From Duncaniella sp. (GTDB lineage Bacteria > Bacteroidota > Bacteroidia > Bacteroidales > Muribaculaceae): DNA of 37,135 nt. Of this stretch, positions 16,212-26,101 are shown in pieces (position 1 is the stretch's first letter; each line of letters starts with the position of its first letter). The stretch is from NCBI GenBank assembly GCA_029060405.1, contig JAIDUB010000065.1, positions 1-37,135 of the forward strand, written 5' to 3'. The notes below the pieces were generated by a model. It was not told the origin of the DNA and did no database searches. It saw nothing but the letters and a program-made list of their open reading frames with translations. The position numbers and the translations under genes are program-made.

Positions 16212-17900
16212 ATGGAAAAAAACGCCGAGACACCATCGTGCAGCATATCTCCCGAACTCATTTTTGAGTGCAGCTGGGAGGTGTGCAACAAGATTGGTGG
16301 CATTTATACCGTGCTCTCCACCAAGGCTCATACACTGCAGAATCTCGCCAAAGACAAGGTGATATTCATAGGTCCCGACGTGTGGAGCGCCGAGAATCCT
16401 TCACCTTGGTTCAAGGAATGCCGTGTGGCCGGAATTTCGGGCTGGGCATCGAAGGCTGTGCTGCCTTACGGTATCACCGTCCGTGTGGGACGCTGGGAGA
16501 TACCGGGTCGTCCTATAGCCGTTCTCGTGAAATGGGACGGTGTATATGCCGCTAAGGATGAGGTCTATGGTAAAATGTGGGAAAAATACGGTGTCGATTC
16601 CCTTCACGCTTATGGCGATTACGACGAAGGCTGTACATTTGCCATAGCAGCCGCCGCAGTGATGGAAAGTATCACCGCCTACATGATCGAATCAGGTAAA
16701 CTCAAAGGTGCCGGTGAGGTGGTGGCGCTCTTCAACGAGTGGACCACGGCTATGGGTCTGCTTCACGTCAAGACCTATATGCCCGAGGCTGCCACGGTGT
16801 TTACCACCCATGCCACGAGCATAGGCCGCAGTATCTGCGGCAACAACAAGCCTCTCTACGATTATCTCAAGGGATATAACGGCGATCAGATGGCAGGCGA
16901 GCTCAACATGCAGTCGAAGCACTCGCTTGAGAAGGCCGCAGCCCATCAGGCCGATATATTTACCACCGTGAGCGAGATTACTGCCCGCGAGTGTGAGCAG
17001 CTGCTTGAGCGCCGCCCCGATGTGGTGACGCCCAACGGATTTGAAAAGAATTTCGTTCCCTCGAAGGCGAAATTTGCAAAGGCACGTGAGGATGCCCGCG
17101 CCGATATGCTGGCCGTAGCGTCCAAACTCACAGGCAAGAAATTCCCCGAAAATACATTTATAGTTATAACCTCGGGCCGCTGCGAATACCGCAATAAAGG
17201 TATCGACCTTTTCCTTGATGCGGTGGATTCACTGCGCGACGGTGGCGCTGACCGCGAGGTGCTGGCATTTGTGATGGTACCCGCATGGTCGCGCGAGGCG
17301 CGTCCCGATCTTCAGACCGCGCTCAACACCCGCCGCTCGCGCCGACTCGACGATCCCGTCATAACCCATTGGCTCAACAATCCTGAAAGCGACCCGATAA
17401 TCAACCGCATTCATCAGCTCGGCTTCAACGCTTCGGCCGATGAGAAGGTGACCCTCATATATGTGCCCTGCTATCTCAACGGCAGCGACGGAATTTTCAA
17501 CTGCACCTATTATGATATACTGATAGGCGCCGATGCAACGGTGTTCCCCTCCTACTACGAGCCTTGGGGTTACACTCCGCTCGAGAGCGTGGCATTCGGC
17601 GTGCCTACCGTCACCACCTCTCTCTCAGGATTCGGACAGTGGATCATCGAAGCATTCGAGAACTATTTTGAAAACTGCGGTGTCAACGTAATAGGCCGCG
17701 GCGATTCCAACTATCCTCAAGTGGTGCAGCAGGTGGCATCGGCTCTTAAATACCTTGCCGGCGCACCGGCTACGGAGACCGAGACCATATCACGCGCAGC
17801 CATGGCTACCGCCGACGCCGCCGCGTGGAGCAACTTTATTAAATATTACTGCGAAGCCTTTGACCTTGCCCTTTCCAAGGCGGCCGCACGCAATAAATAA
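16212..17900 (+). CDS. Glycogen synthase, GT3 (eukaryote-like) family
   Basis: This 562-residue GT-B glycosyltransferase extends alpha-1,4-glucan from a nucleotide sugar. The N-terminal site is [13 protein letters not shown] (27-39). [14 protein letters not shown] and the E-x7-E stretch [14 protein letters not shown] follow the pattern of animal/fungal GYS enzymes, not bacterial GlgA (GT5). It is shorter than eukaryotic GYS and lacks the long regulatory tails. It is followed after 31 bases by the glycogen phosphorylase gene, so synthesis and breakdown of storage glycogen share one transcript. Probable donor is UDP-glucose by family analogy; this is not proven by sequence. The ATG at 16212 agrees with the promoter position. 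Confidence 0.9.
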   Translation: MEKNAETPSCSISPELIFECSWEVCNKIGGIYTVLSTKAHTLQNLAKDKVIFIGPDVWSAENPSPWFKECRVAGISGWASKAVLPYGITVRVGRWEIPGRPIAVLVKWDGVYAAKDEVYGKMWEKYGVDSLHAYGDYDEGCTFAIAAAAVMESITAYMIESGKLKGAGEVVALFNEWTTAMGLLHVKTYMPEAATVFTTHATSIGRSICGNNKPLYDYLKGYNGDQMAGELNMQSKHSLEKAAAHQADIFTTVSEITARECEQLLERRPDVVTPNGFEKNFVPSKAKFAKAREDARADMLAVASKLTGKKFPENTFIVITSGRCEYRNKGIDLFLDAVDSLRDGGADREVLAFVMVPAWSREARPDLQTALNTRRSRRLDDPVITHWLNNPESDPIINRIHQLGFNASADEKVTLIYVPCYLNGSDGIFNCTYYDILIGADATVFPSYYEPWGYTPLESVAFGVPTVTTSLSGFGQWIIEAFENYFENCGVNVIGRGDSNYPQVVQQVASALKYLAGAPATETETISRAAMATADAAAWSNFIKYYCEAFDLALSKAAARNK

Positions 17901-17931
17901 TCAGATAATTCATAACCATTTATTAAAAGAT

Positions 17932-20493
17932 ATGAAACTACCCGTAAGTAATGCTAATGCCCCCGTGTGGCGCGACATTACAATCAAATCTCACCTCCCC
18001 GAGGCTTTAAAGCCCCTCGAGACTATCTCACGCAACCTCTGGTGGGTGTGGAACAGTGAAGCAAAAACTCTCTTCCGCGAGCTCGATCCCGATATCTGGC
18101 GCGCTTCAGGCGAGAATCCCGTAATGCTTCTCCAGCGTCTGTCGTCGGAGCGCATTCAGGAAGTGATCGCCGACAAGACTATGATGGAGCGTATCGCTCA
18201 CGTATATGAGATGTTCAAGGAATACATGGCTCAGCCCATGCGCAAGGATATCCCCTCGGTTTCTTACTTCTCGATGGAATACGGTCTGTGCAACTGCCTC
18301 AAGATTTATTCAGGAGGTCTCGGTGTGCTCGCAGGCGACTATATCAAGGAGGCTTCCGACAGCCGCGTCGACATGACCGCCGTAGGTTTCCTCTACCGCT
18401 ACGGATATTTTACCCAGACACTCAGCGTCGACGGTCAGCAGATCGCCAACTATGAGCCCCAGAACTTCGACCAGCTCCCCATCGAGCAGGTATGCGACGA
18501 AAACGGTCACCCCATGGTGCTCGAAGTGCCCTTCCCCGGTCATATCGTTTATTCTCATGTGTGGCGCGTCAACGTGGGCCGCATGAAGCTCTATCTCATG
18601 GATACCGACTTCGACATGAACTCCGAATATGACCGTCCCATCACCCACCAGCTCTACGGCGGTGACTGGGAAAACCGTATCAAGCAGGAATATCTGCTCG
18701 GTATAGGCGGTGTGCTCATGCTCAAGAAACTCGGCATCAACAATACGATCTATCACGCCAACGAAGGTCATGCCGCACTCCTCAACCTCCAGCGTCTCGC
18801 TGACTACGTTCAGGAGAAGGGTCTTGACTTCAATACCGCCCTCGAGCTCGTGCGCTCGTCGGCTCTATATACCGTGCACACTCCCGTGCCCGCCGGTCAC
18901 GACTACTTCGACGAAGGTCTCGCCCACAAGTATCTCTGCGAGTTCCCCGCCCGTCTCGGTATCTCATGGCAGGATCTCATGAACATGGGCCGCGAGAACC
19001 CCGACAGCGCCGACCGCTTCTCGATGAGCGTGTTTGCCCTCAATACCTGTCAGGAAGCCAACGGCGTAAGCTGGCTTCACGGTGAGGTGTCGAAAAAGAT
19101 GTTTGCCGGTGTATGGAAAGGCTACTCGTGGGAAGAAAGCCACGTGGGCTACGTTACCAACGGCGTGCACATGCCCACTTGGGCAGCTTCGGAATGGAAA
19201 GCCTTCTATGCCGAGAAGCTCGGCCAGCAGGTATTCTCACACCAGAGCGATCCCAAGGCTTGGGAAGGTATCTTCAAGTGCGGCGACGACGAAATCTGGG
19301 CTATGCGCCAGACGATGAAAAACAAGTTCATCAACTTCGTTAAGCGTGACTTCAAGGAAAAATGGCTTGCAAATCAGGGCGATCCCTCGCAGGTGATCAA
19401 GATTCTCGAGCGTATCAACCCCAACGCGCTTATCATAGGTTTCGCACGCCGTTTCGCCACCTACAAGCGTGCCCACCTCCTCTTCACTGACCTTGAGCGT
19501 CTGGCCCGTATCGTCAACAACGAGCAGTATCCCGTGCAGTTTGTGTTCTCGGGCAAGGCTCACCCCGCCGACGGTGCCGGTCAGGGTCTGATCAAGCGCA
19601 TCATGGAGATTTCGCGCATGCCTCAGTTCCAAGGCAAGATCATCTTCCTCGAGGACTACAACATGGTAGTTGCAAAGCGTCTCGTTACCGGTGTGGATAT
19701 CTGGCTCAATACACCCACCCGTCCCCTCGAGGCATCGGGTACATCAGGCGAAAAGGCCGAGATGAACGGTGTGCTCAACTTCTCGGTACTCGACGGATGG
19801 TGGTATGAAGGCTATCGTCTCGACGAGCAGGCCGGATGGGCTCTTACCGACAAGCGCACATTCACCGATCAGGCTCAGCAGGATAAACTCGACGCCGCTA
19901 CCATCTACTCGATGCTCGAAAACGAGATTATTCCTCTTTACTTCGCCAAAAACTCTCTCGGTTACTCACCCGAGTGGATACAGTATATCAAGCGTTCGAT
20001 CGGTCACATCGCTCCCCAGTATACCATGCAGCGCATGATCGAGGATTACATCGAGCGTTTCTATGCACCCGAATCGGCACGCTTCACCCGCCTCGCCGCC
20101 GACAACTGCGCACTCGCCCGCGAAATTGCCGCTTGGAAAGAGAAAGTTGCTGCCGCTTGGGATGGTATCAAGGTGCTCGAAGTCGAGACTACTCAGGACG
20201 GTACACCCGGCCACTCCACAGGCGAAGACTTCACCTCGACAGTCAAGATCGATGCCAACGGTCTTGCAGGTGATGTGGCTGTAGAGCTCGTCATCAACCG
20301 CGTTCAGGATGGTGTGACCTCGTTTGAAAGCCGCCGACCCATGAAGGAAGTATCGCGCGACGGACAGGTCGTTACCTTCTCGATTCAAGATAAGTACAAG
20401 GATGCCGGTGTGTTCCGCTACAGCTACCGCCTCTATCCTTACAATCCCGCGCTTCCCCACCGTCAGGACTTCGCATTCGTGCGCTGGATCTGA
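17932..20493 (+). CDS. glgP: Alpha-glucan (glycogen) phosphorylase, GT35 short type
   Basis: This 853-residue phosphorylase releases glucose-1-phosphate from glycogen using PLP. Landmarks are [11 protein letters not shown] near the N-terminus, YFSMEYGL and [11 protein letters not shown] in the N-domain, [10 protein letters not shown], and the PLP-lysine motif [14 protein letters not shown]. The start is placed at ATG 17932, preceded by AAAAGA. The frame is open for 59 codons upstream, but that part lies inside the glycogen synthase gene, reads as low-complexity Pro/Arg sequence, and is rejected. The C-terminal ~100 residues ([14 protein letters not shown]...) form an extra beta-rich module seen in this subfamily. 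A strong terminator follows. Confidence 0.95.
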   Translation: MKLPVSNANAPVWRDITIKSHLPEALKPLETISRNLWWVWNSEAKTLFRELDPDIWRASGENPVMLLQRLSSERIQEVIADKTMMERIAHVYEMFKEYMAQPMRKDIPSVSYFSMEYGLCNCLKIYSGGLGVLAGDYIKEASDSRVDMTAVGFLYRYGYFTQTLSVDGQQIANYEPQNFDQLPIEQVCDENGHPMVLEVPFPGHIVYSHVWRVNVGRMKLYLMDTDFDMNSEYDRPITHQLYGGDWENRIKQEYLLGIGGVLMLKKLGINNTIYHANEGHAALLNLQRLADYVQEKGLDFNTALELVRSSALYTVHTPVPAGHDYFDEGLAHKYLCEFPARLGISWQDLMNMGRENPDSADRFSMSVFALNTCQEANGVSWLHGEVSKKMFAGVWKGYSWEESHVGYVTNGVHMPTWAASEWKAFYAEKLGQQVFSHQSDPKAWEGIFKCGDDEIWAMRQTMKNKFINFVKRDFKEKWLANQGDPSQVIKILERINPNALIIGFARRFATYKRAHLLFTDLERLARIVNNEQYPVQFVFSGKAHPADGAGQGLIKRIMEISRMPQFQGKIIFLEDYNMVVAKRLVTGVDIWLNTPTRPLEASGTSGEKAEMNGVLNFSVLDGWWYEGYRLDEQAGWALTDKRTFTDQAQQDKLDAATIYSMLENEIIPLYFAKNSLGYSPEWIQYIKRSIGHIAPQYTMQRMIEDYIERFYAPESARFTRLAADNCALAREIAAWKEKVAAAWDGIKVLEVETTQDGTPGHSTGEDFTSTVKIDANGLAGDVAVELVINRVQDGVTSFESRRPMKEVSRDGQVVTFSIQDKYKDAGVFRYSYRLYPYNPALPHRQDFAFVRWI

Positions 20494-20516
20494 TATCAGG
20501 AATCCTGATAAAAAAA

Positions 20517-20554
20517 CGGATACGACACATCTTTGCGTCGTATCCGCTTTTTTT
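20517..20554 (+). terminator. Rho-independent terminator of the glycogen operon
   Basis: CGGATACGAC / GTCGTATCCG (10-bp stem, 10-base loop) followed by CTTTTTTT, 23 bases after the glgP stop. A smaller hairpin TATCAGG-AAT-CCTGATA lies directly at the stop (20494-20510). Confidence 0.92.
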
Positions 20555-20560
20555 GATTAA

Positions 20561-20856
20561 GAGGCTGTGTCAAAATTTGCTATTTCAAAATGTGTATCGG
20601 CGTCCGCAGGCCGCCGAGCTCTTCGTAACCCGGGTCGCCGCAGCTATGCGGAGGCGCCCCGGGTAAATGAAAATGATCCAGTAGGCGCCCGATAGGCCGC
20701 CGAATACAATGGGAATCAACAAGTTATTCAATCGGCGGCCTTGCGGGCGCCTATGCTTAAGTATCAGATAACCGGCGACGCCTTCGCTGAGCTACGGCGG
20801 CGCCGGTTACGAATAATTCAGCGCCCACGGGCGCTATTTGTTTTTGACACAGCCTC
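20561..20856 (+). mobile_element. MITE-like element, copy 2 (full length, 296 bp)
   Basis: The same element as at 4417-4713, same orientation, with perfect 15-bp inverted ends GAGGCTGTGTCAAAA. TTAA lies on both sides of it, a possible 4-bp target duplication (seen only for this copy). Relative to copy 1 the long internal stem changes GGCGTCC to GGCGCCC on the left arm and GGACGCC to GGGCGCC on the right arm, preserving pairing. It sits 6 bases beyond the T-run of the glycogen-operon terminator and fills the gap to the converging ion-channel gene. It has no coding capacity. Confidence 0.84.
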
Positions 20857-20863
20857 TTAATCC

Positions 20864-21817
20864 TTAATCATTAATCGATGAGAGCTGCTTCTCGATATCG
20901 AGTGCCAGAGAGGCATTGCGGCGGATGAAATTGTAAAGCTCGCCCACAGGCTTCAGCTCGGATTCACTGCTGAAATCCGAGCCGCCTTTCCATGCGGCAA
21001 TCTTGGCGGCGAGAGTCGATTCACGTTCTGCCGCAGCCTTTGAAGGCGCGCCCTCCGTATCGACAGGCAAAGAGCGGGTAAGCGAATCGGTCAGGCTAAG
21101 CATCTGCACCTCGGCAACAAACGAGAAACTGTCCTCAAGCAGCTGAGGCCACTGGCGCATATCCACGGAGTTTTGCGCCGAGTCGAGCAAGAGCGATGCA
21201 TTTCGCGCCGCAGTGAGCATGCGCTCCACAGCAGGCAGTGAACTGTTGTCCATCTCCAGCCCCGACGGCTTGAACATGTCGCTCAGGTCGCTGAAAGAAA
21301 AGTCAGGATTATATTGACCCGCCCCATCCTTGTCACGCTTAGCGGCCGGAGTGGTCACGGCATAGCAGTAGGCGAGAAACACATTGAGCATATTTATGAT
21401 GCGCGGAGCCAGCCGACCGAGTTTCTGCTTCTGTTCGGCCTCGTAAAGCAGACGCCGGCGCTCCACCTCCGATGTCACGTCGATTTCCGATTTCATCGAT
21501 CCGACGGCATTCAGAAACAAGCCCAAGAAAATCAATCCGCACATCACCTCCACAGCCGTCACACCCTGCGCCCAGCCGTGAGCCGGAGTATAGTCGCCGA
21601 ATCCGAGGGTGGTGATGGTGACGATGCTGTAGTAGAGCCACGAACCGTAGTCGGTTGTCGCTCCGTCGGGGATGCGGAACTGACCGTCGGGCAACGCCCA
21701 GTAAATGATAGCGAACACAGGGACTACAGCCACATACAGAGTAATCCAGTAGATAGGGCGCACATTTGACACCACGTGCCAGAAATGCAGCAGCCGGTTG
21801 GAGATATACTGATTCAT
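20864..21817 (-). CDS. Two-TM potassium-channel-like protein
   Basis: This 317-residue membrane protein has two transmembrane segments (about 22-41 and 85-105) flanking a pore helix. The selectivity filter is TITTLGFGDYTP (68-78), matching the Ion_trans_2/KcsA-like K+ channel pore. The remaining ~200 residues are soluble and helical (TSEVERRRLLYEAEQKQKLG) with no RCK nucleotide-binding Rossmann fold recognised, so gating is unknown. It is transcribed alone on minus, convergent with the glycogen operon. Its 3' end abuts MITE copy 2. Confidence 0.82.
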   Translation of the reverse strand: MNQYISNRLLHFWHVVSNVRPIYWITLYVAVVPVFAIIYWALPDGQFRIPDGATTDYGSWLYYSIVTITTLGFGDYTPAHGWAQGVTAVEVMCGLIFLGLFLNAVGSMKSEIDVTSEVERRRLLYEAEQKQKLGRLAPRIINMLNVFLAYCYAVTTPAAKRDKDGAGQYNPDFSFSDLSDMFKPSGLEMDNSSLPAVERMLTAARNASLLLDSAQNSVDMRQWPQLLEDSFSFVAEVQMLSLTDSLTRSLPVDTEGAPSKAAAERESTLAAKIAAWKGGSDFSSESELKPVGELYNFIRRNASLALDIEKQLSSIND

Positions 21818-21910
21818 AATAACGGGGTATTAACAATAAACAAACAGTCGTTTTCAATATAAACAACCGAAACCCCAAAACTTCCCGTGGCATAGGAAGG
21901 AAAAATGATA

Positions 21911-21950
21911 TATAAAGAAACAGGTCTGAAACTTTTGGCTTCAGACCTGT
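21911..21950 (-). terminator. Terminator of initiator tRNA
   Basis: On minus, ACAGGTCTGAA / TTCAGACCTGT forms an 11-bp stem (21950-21920) followed by TTCTTTATA, 4 bases after the tRNA 3' end. Confidence 0.85.
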
Positions 21951-21954
21951 CGGT

Positions 21955-22029
<75 letters not shown>

Positions 22030-22043
22030 ATGTTTTGATAGTG

Positions 22044-22074
22044 CAAAGGTAGAAACTATTTATTGAATCGCCAA
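22044..22074 (-). promoter_or_regulatory. tRNA-fMet promoter
   Basis: On minus, TTG (22074-22072), 20 nt, TACCTTTG (22051-22044). Transcription would start about 8 bases before the mature tRNA. Confidence 0.8.
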
Positions 22075-22275
22075 CTATATGGGGAATTATTTGTGTTAAA
22101 ATATGTCAATCGACTGAGTGCTGGTGTATTGCCGAACTGAAGTCCGGTGCTTTCCCAAATGTGGAGATGGAAATAGGGTCAGGGTAGAGTTTCTACAAAA
22201 TAACAGTTTTTATACATATAGGGAGGATTTCATACATTACGGTTGATAATTGCGGCGGGAACGGGATTTTTTGAT

Positions 22276-22283
22276 TAATTTTG
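22276..22283 (+). promoter_or_regulatory. Candidate -7 box for the SGNH/MBOAT operon
   Basis: TAATTTTG fits TAnnTTTG, 31 bases before the SGNH ATG. The nearest TTG (22250-22252) is 23 nt upstream, slightly too far. The rest of the 285-base gap after the tRNA (22030-22314) shows nothing else recognisable. Confidence 0.5.
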
Positions 22284-22314
22284 TGGACTATAAGTAAGTT
22301 TCCGCTTTTTGGAT

Positions 22315-23121
22315 ATGAAACGAAAGAATGAATATATAGGCTTGTGGTGCCTGCTGCTCGTGGCGTTTGCCGTGGTGGCGGGGGCGTCGGCTTTCGAGCC
22401 TGTGATGGTGGGCGATTTCGAGATCAAGACATCGGGTATCACGTCGAGACTTACCCGGGAGCCTCTCGTTGAGTCTAAGGATACTCTCCCGGTGACGCCT
22501 GCCGTGGTGGAGAAGCATGAGATCGATTCTGCCGCTCAGCGGATACTTATAATCGGTGACTCGATGCTCGAGGGGCTTAATCCACGGTTGGCTGCGTATG
22601 CCGAGGCTAACGGCCACACGCTTAACTCGGTGATATGGTACAGCTCTACGACTGCCTACTGGGGCTGCTGCGACACGCTTACTGTATATATGCGTAAGTT
22701 CAAGCCTACATTCGTGTTCATCAGCCTTGGCGCAAACGAGCTTTTCGTGAGCGACATCGCTGCCAAGCGCGAGGATATGCTGAAATATTTCCTCGCACAG
22801 CTGGGCGATACACCCTACCTATGGATCGGTCCTCCCAACTGGAAGCCTGACACGGGTATCAACGATATGATAGCCCGCAATGTGCCTGCGGGTTGCTATT
22901 TCAAGAGTGACGGGATGCACTTTGACCGCGCTAAGGATGGCGCGCATCCCACACATGCTTCAGCCGCGCTGTGGATGGACAGTATAGCCCGGTGGATGCC
23001 CCTGCACGGCGCTCATCCCATTCTTCTCGATAATCCGGGTGAGCTGAAGGCTCGGCCGGCATCGGTTACGGTGCTTCAGCCGCTCAAATCTCCGTTACCT
23101 CCGCGTCACAGAAAAAAGTAA
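22315..23121 (+). CDS. SGNH/GDSL-type hydrolase, secreted or membrane-anchored
   Basis: This 268-residue protein has an N-terminal hydrophobic segment (YIGLWCLLLVAFAVVAGASAF), then an SGNH esterase fold. It shows Ser83 in IIGDSMLEGL (block I), Asn141 in LGANE (block III) and Asp208/His211 in KDGAHPT (block V). The catalytic Asp-x-x-His is intact. ATG at 22315 is used in preference to an in-frame TTG two codons earlier. The next gene (MBOAT acyltransferase) starts at the base after its stop, so the two form an acyl-transfer pair, as in alginate or peptidoglycan O-acetylation systems. Here the SGNH protein moves or removes acetyl groups on an exported polymer (inferred). The polymer is unknown. 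Confidence 0.83.
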   Translation: MKRKNEYIGLWCLLLVAFAVVAGASAFEPVMVGDFEIKTSGITSRLTREPLVESKDTLPVTPAVVEKHEIDSAAQRILIIGDSMLEGLNPRLAAYAEANGHTLNSVIWYSSTTAYWGCCDTLTVYMRKFKPTFVFISLGANELFVSDIAAKREDMLKYFLAQLGDTPYLWIGPPNWKPDTGINDMIARNVPAGCYFKSDGMHFDRAKDGAHPTHASAALWMDSIARWMPLHGAHPILLDNPGELKARPASVTVLQPLKSPLPPRHRKK

Positions 23122-24588
23122 GTGGAAACGATAGGGCACAACATAATAGAGCTGCTGAGTCACGACCCGAAGAGTCCGATGCTGTTTTCGAGCGGACTTT
23201 TCTGGGCGCTGTTCTTGGTGTTTCTGCCTGTGTATGCGTTGCTGAAGCGACGTCTGTGGCAGATGTTGCTTTTCGTCACGGCTTTCAGCCTCTATTTCTA
23301 TTACAAGTCGAGCGGTATATTCTTTCTGCTTCTCACGGCAACCTCGCTGCTTGACTGGACGCTGTCGAAACTGCTTGTGGAGCTTGAGGCCAAGTGGCAG
23401 CGCAAGGCGTGTGTGTGGATTTCGGTGATATGTTCGCTGGGTATACTCGGGTATTTCAAGTATGCCAATTTCTTCCTTTGGAATTGGAACAGTATGGTCG
23501 AGGGTAATTTTCAGCCGCTCGACATCATTCTTCCCGTGGGAATATCGTTTTACACGTTTCAGTCAATAAGCTACATAGTCGATGTCTACAAGGGAAGGGT
23601 CGCTCCCACGGAAACTTGGCTCGAATACGTGTTTTTTCTGTCGTTTTTCCCGGCGCTTGTGGCCGGCCCTATAGTAAGGGCCGATTACTTCATTCCGCAG
23701 ATACGCGAGAACAGGCGCGCAAGCATCGACGAGACATTTGCCGGACTGTGGCTCATCATCATAGGCGTGATTAAAAAGGCTCTCATCGCCGACTATATCT
23801 CGCAATACAATGACCTGATTTTTCTTTCGCCCACAGGTTACTCGGGTTTTGAGTCCCTGATGGGTGTGATGGGTTACACGATGCAGATATACTGCGATTT
23901 CTCGGGCTACAGCGACATGGCCATAGGACTGGCGCTGATAATGGGATTCAGGCTGACGCCCAACTTCAATTTCCCCTACAAGTCGCTCAATGTAACGGAA
24001 TTCTGGCGCCGGTGGCACATATCGCTGTCGACATGGCTGCGCGACTACATCTACATACCGTTGGGTGGAAACCGTAAGGGAACGGCACGCACTTATCTCA
24101 ATAATTTCCTTACGATGCTCATAGGAGGCCTGTGGCATGGCGCGGCATGGAAATTCGTGTTCTGGGGTGCGCTTCACGGCGCGGGTCTGGCGGTTCACAA
24201 GGCATGCCGCCCGTGGCTTGACCGGCTGCCCCGCAACCGGTTCATCACATTCCTGTCGTGGACTGTAACGATGGTGTTCGTGTCGCTGCTGTGGGTGTTT
24301 TTCCGAGCCGAATCGTGGACCGACTCATGGCTTATAATCCGCAATATCTTTACCAATTTCCAGCCGGAATGTATCATACCTTTCTTTGAGACCCGTTGGC
24401 TCTGGGTGACGATGATGGCGGTGATCATCATAGCCCATGCTTTACCCGAGGGTACGTGGGACAGGGCAGGCGAGTGGTATGTGCGCGCTCCGTGGGTGGT
24501 CAAACTAATATTGTTTATAATCGTGGTGCAGCTCGTCATTCAGTTTATGAGCGAGGAGGTGTCGCCGTTTATTTATTTCCAGTTCTGA
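23122..24588 (+). CDS. MBOAT family O-acyltransferase (AlgI-like)
   Basis: This 488-residue polytopic membrane protein belongs to the membrane-bound O-acyltransferase family. It shows SFYTFQSISYIVDVYKG, YCDFSGYSDMAIGLALIMGF, the His299-containing FWRRWHISLSTWLRDYIYIPLGG (about 294-316) and the catalytic His339 in LIGGLWHGAAWKF. These match AlgI/DltB-like proteins that pass acetyl groups across the inner membrane. It starts with GTG immediately after the SGNH stop and is followed two bases after its own stop by rlmD. It likely acetylates a cell-surface polysaccharide together with the SGNH protein. No polysaccharide gene cluster is nearby. Confidence 0.9.
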   Translation: METIGHNIIELLSHDPKSPMLFSSGLFWALFLVFLPVYALLKRRLWQMLLFVTAFSLYFYYKSSGIFFLLLTATSLLDWTLSKLLVELEAKWQRKACVWISVICSLGILGYFKYANFFLWNWNSMVEGNFQPLDIILPVGISFYTFQSISYIVDVYKGRVAPTETWLEYVFFLSFFPALVAGPIVRADYFIPQIRENRRASIDETFAGLWLIIIGVIKKALIADYISQYNDLIFLSPTGYSGFESLMGVMGYTMQIYCDFSGYSDMAIGLALIMGFRLTPNFNFPYKSLNVTEFWRRWHISLSTWLRDYIYIPLGGNRKGTARTYLNNFLTMLIGGLWHGAAWKFVFWGALHGAGLAVHKACRPWLDRLPRNRFITFLSWTVTMVFVSLLWVFFRAESWTDSWLIIRNIFTNFQPECIIPFFETRWLWVTMMAVIIIAHALPEGTWDRAGEWYVRAPWVVKLILFIIVVQLVIQFMSEEVSPFIYFQF

Positions 24589-24589
24589 T

Positions 24590-26005
24590 ATGTCAAGAAA
24601 AAAGAAAGAGCGTCCGTTGCTCACGGATATAGAGATTACAGGTGTGGCAGCCGAGGGTAATGCCCTCGCGCGTGTCGACGATATGGTGGTGTTCATACCC
24701 TTCGGCGCACCGGGCGATGTGGCCGACGTAAAGGTCGACCGCATGAAGCGTAATTATGCCGAGGGGCATATAGAGCGGCTCGTCAAGCCGTCGGATATCC
24801 GCGTGGAGCCCCGATGTGAGCATTTCACGCTTTGCGGAGGTTGCCGCTGGCAGCATCTTCCCTATGAGTTCCAGCTCCGCTGCAAGCAGCAGCAGGTGCA
24901 GGATGCCATGACGCGCATAGCCAAGATTCCCATTCCGGAAATCACCCCTATACTCGGCTCGGAGCAGATATGGGAATACCGTAACAAGATGGAATATACA
25001 TTCTCCAACAAGATGTGGCTCACCTATGACCAGATGCGTTCGGGCGAGGAATTTCCTGACCGTGACGCCGCCGGATTCCACATACCCGGAGCGTTTGATA
25101 AAGTTCTCGATATTCACCGCTGTCATCTTCAGGATGATCTCGGCAACCGCCTGCGCCTGTTTATAAAAGATTACGGCAAGCGCCACGGATATACTTTCTA
25201 CGACCTGCGCGCGCAGCACGGACTGTTGCGCACGCTCATGATACGCATAGCCTCGACCGGCGAAGTGATGGCCGTGATGGTATTCGGTGAAGACGACCGG
25301 GAGAAAATCAATGCGCTGCTTACGGCGGTGCGCGACGAATTCCCTGAACTCACGTCGCTTCTTTATGTAATAAATACCAAGGTAAACGATACCATTGCTG
25401 ATCAGGAGATACTTACATTCTCGGGTCGCGATTATATCGAGGAGGAAATGGAGGGATTGCGCTTCCGTATAGGCCCGAAATCGTTCTATCAGACCAATTC
25501 CCGGCAGGCTCACCGCCTCTACAGCGTGGCGCGTGACTTCGCACGCCTGCGTGGCGATGAACTTGTGTATGACCTGTATACAGGCACCGGGACGATTGCC
25601 TGCTTCCTTGCCCGCGGCGTGAAGCACGTGGTGGGTATCGAATATGTGCCTGAGGCTGTGGCCGATGCCCGTGTAAACGCCGAAGCCAACGGGCTGACAA
25701 ATACCGAATTTTATGCGGGCGATATGAAAAACGTGCTTACCGACGAGTTTATAGCCGAGCATGGTCGCCCTGACGTGATGATAGTGGATCCGCCCCGCGC
25801 AGGCATGCACGAGGATGTGGTGAAAGTGATACTCAACGCCGCCCCCGAGCGCATAGTATATGTGAGCTGCAACCCCGCCACTCAGGCGCGCGATCTGGCG
25901 CTGCTTCATGAGAAATATGATGTCGAGGCCATTCGCCCCGTCGACATGTTCCCCCACACCCAGCACGTGGAGAACGTGGTGGCGCTCACGCTCCGCAAGC
26001 AGTGA
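24590..26005 (+). CDS. rlmD: 23S rRNA (uracil-C5)-methyltransferase, RlmD type
   Basis: This 471-residue SAM-dependent RNA m5U methyltransferase has an N-terminal TRAM domain (DIEITGVAAEGNALARVDD). The [4Fe-4S] ligands are in CEHFTLCGGCRWQ (Cys76, 82, 85) with the fourth in IHRCHLQ. The methyltransferase fold shows DLYTGTGTIACFLA, then VDPPRAGMHEDVV and the nucleophilic Cys in YVSCNPATQARDL. RlmD modifies U1939 of 23S rRNA in E. coli. In Bacteroidetes some family members act on other uridines, so the exact position is uncertain. The gene follows MBOAT with one intervening base and is probably co-transcribed, with no evident functional link. Confidence 0.9.
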   Translation: MSRKKKERPLLTDIEITGVAAEGNALARVDDMVVFIPFGAPGDVADVKVDRMKRNYAEGHIERLVKPSDIRVEPRCEHFTLCGGCRWQHLPYEFQLRCKQQQVQDAMTRIAKIPIPEITPILGSEQIWEYRNKMEYTFSNKMWLTYDQMRSGEEFPDRDAAGFHIPGAFDKVLDIHRCHLQDDLGNRLRLFIKDYGKRHGYTFYDLRAQHGLLRTLMIRIASTGEVMAVMVFGEDDREKINALLTAVRDEFPELTSLLYVINTKVNDTIADQEILTFSGRDYIEEEMEGLRFRIGPKSFYQTNSRQAHRLYSVARDFARLRGDELVYDLYTGTGTIACFLARGVKHVVGIEYVPEAVADARVNAEANGLTNTEFYAGDMKNVLTDEFIAEHGRPDVMIVDPPRAGMHEDVVKVILNAAPERIVYVSCNPATQARDLALLHEKYDVEAIRPVDMFPHTQHVENVVALTLRKQ

Positions 26006-26101
26006 CAGGATTACATAAAAATAGAATTACCGCGCCTTCTTCCCCGTAGGGTTGATGGCGCGGCTTCCACTATTGGTTTTACTGAAAAGTAAAGCTGAAT
26101 C

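Noticed and set aside
17755-17931. N-terminal extension of the glycogen phosphorylase
   Set aside because: It overlaps the glycogen synthase coding region, reads as Pro/Arg-rich non-homologous sequence, and the ATG at 17932 has a suitable spacing from the upstream stop and begins the homologous region.
21314-21893. Long antisense frames over the ion channel gene
   Set aside because: Shadows of the minus-strand gene in GC-rich codon use; no homology in either reading.
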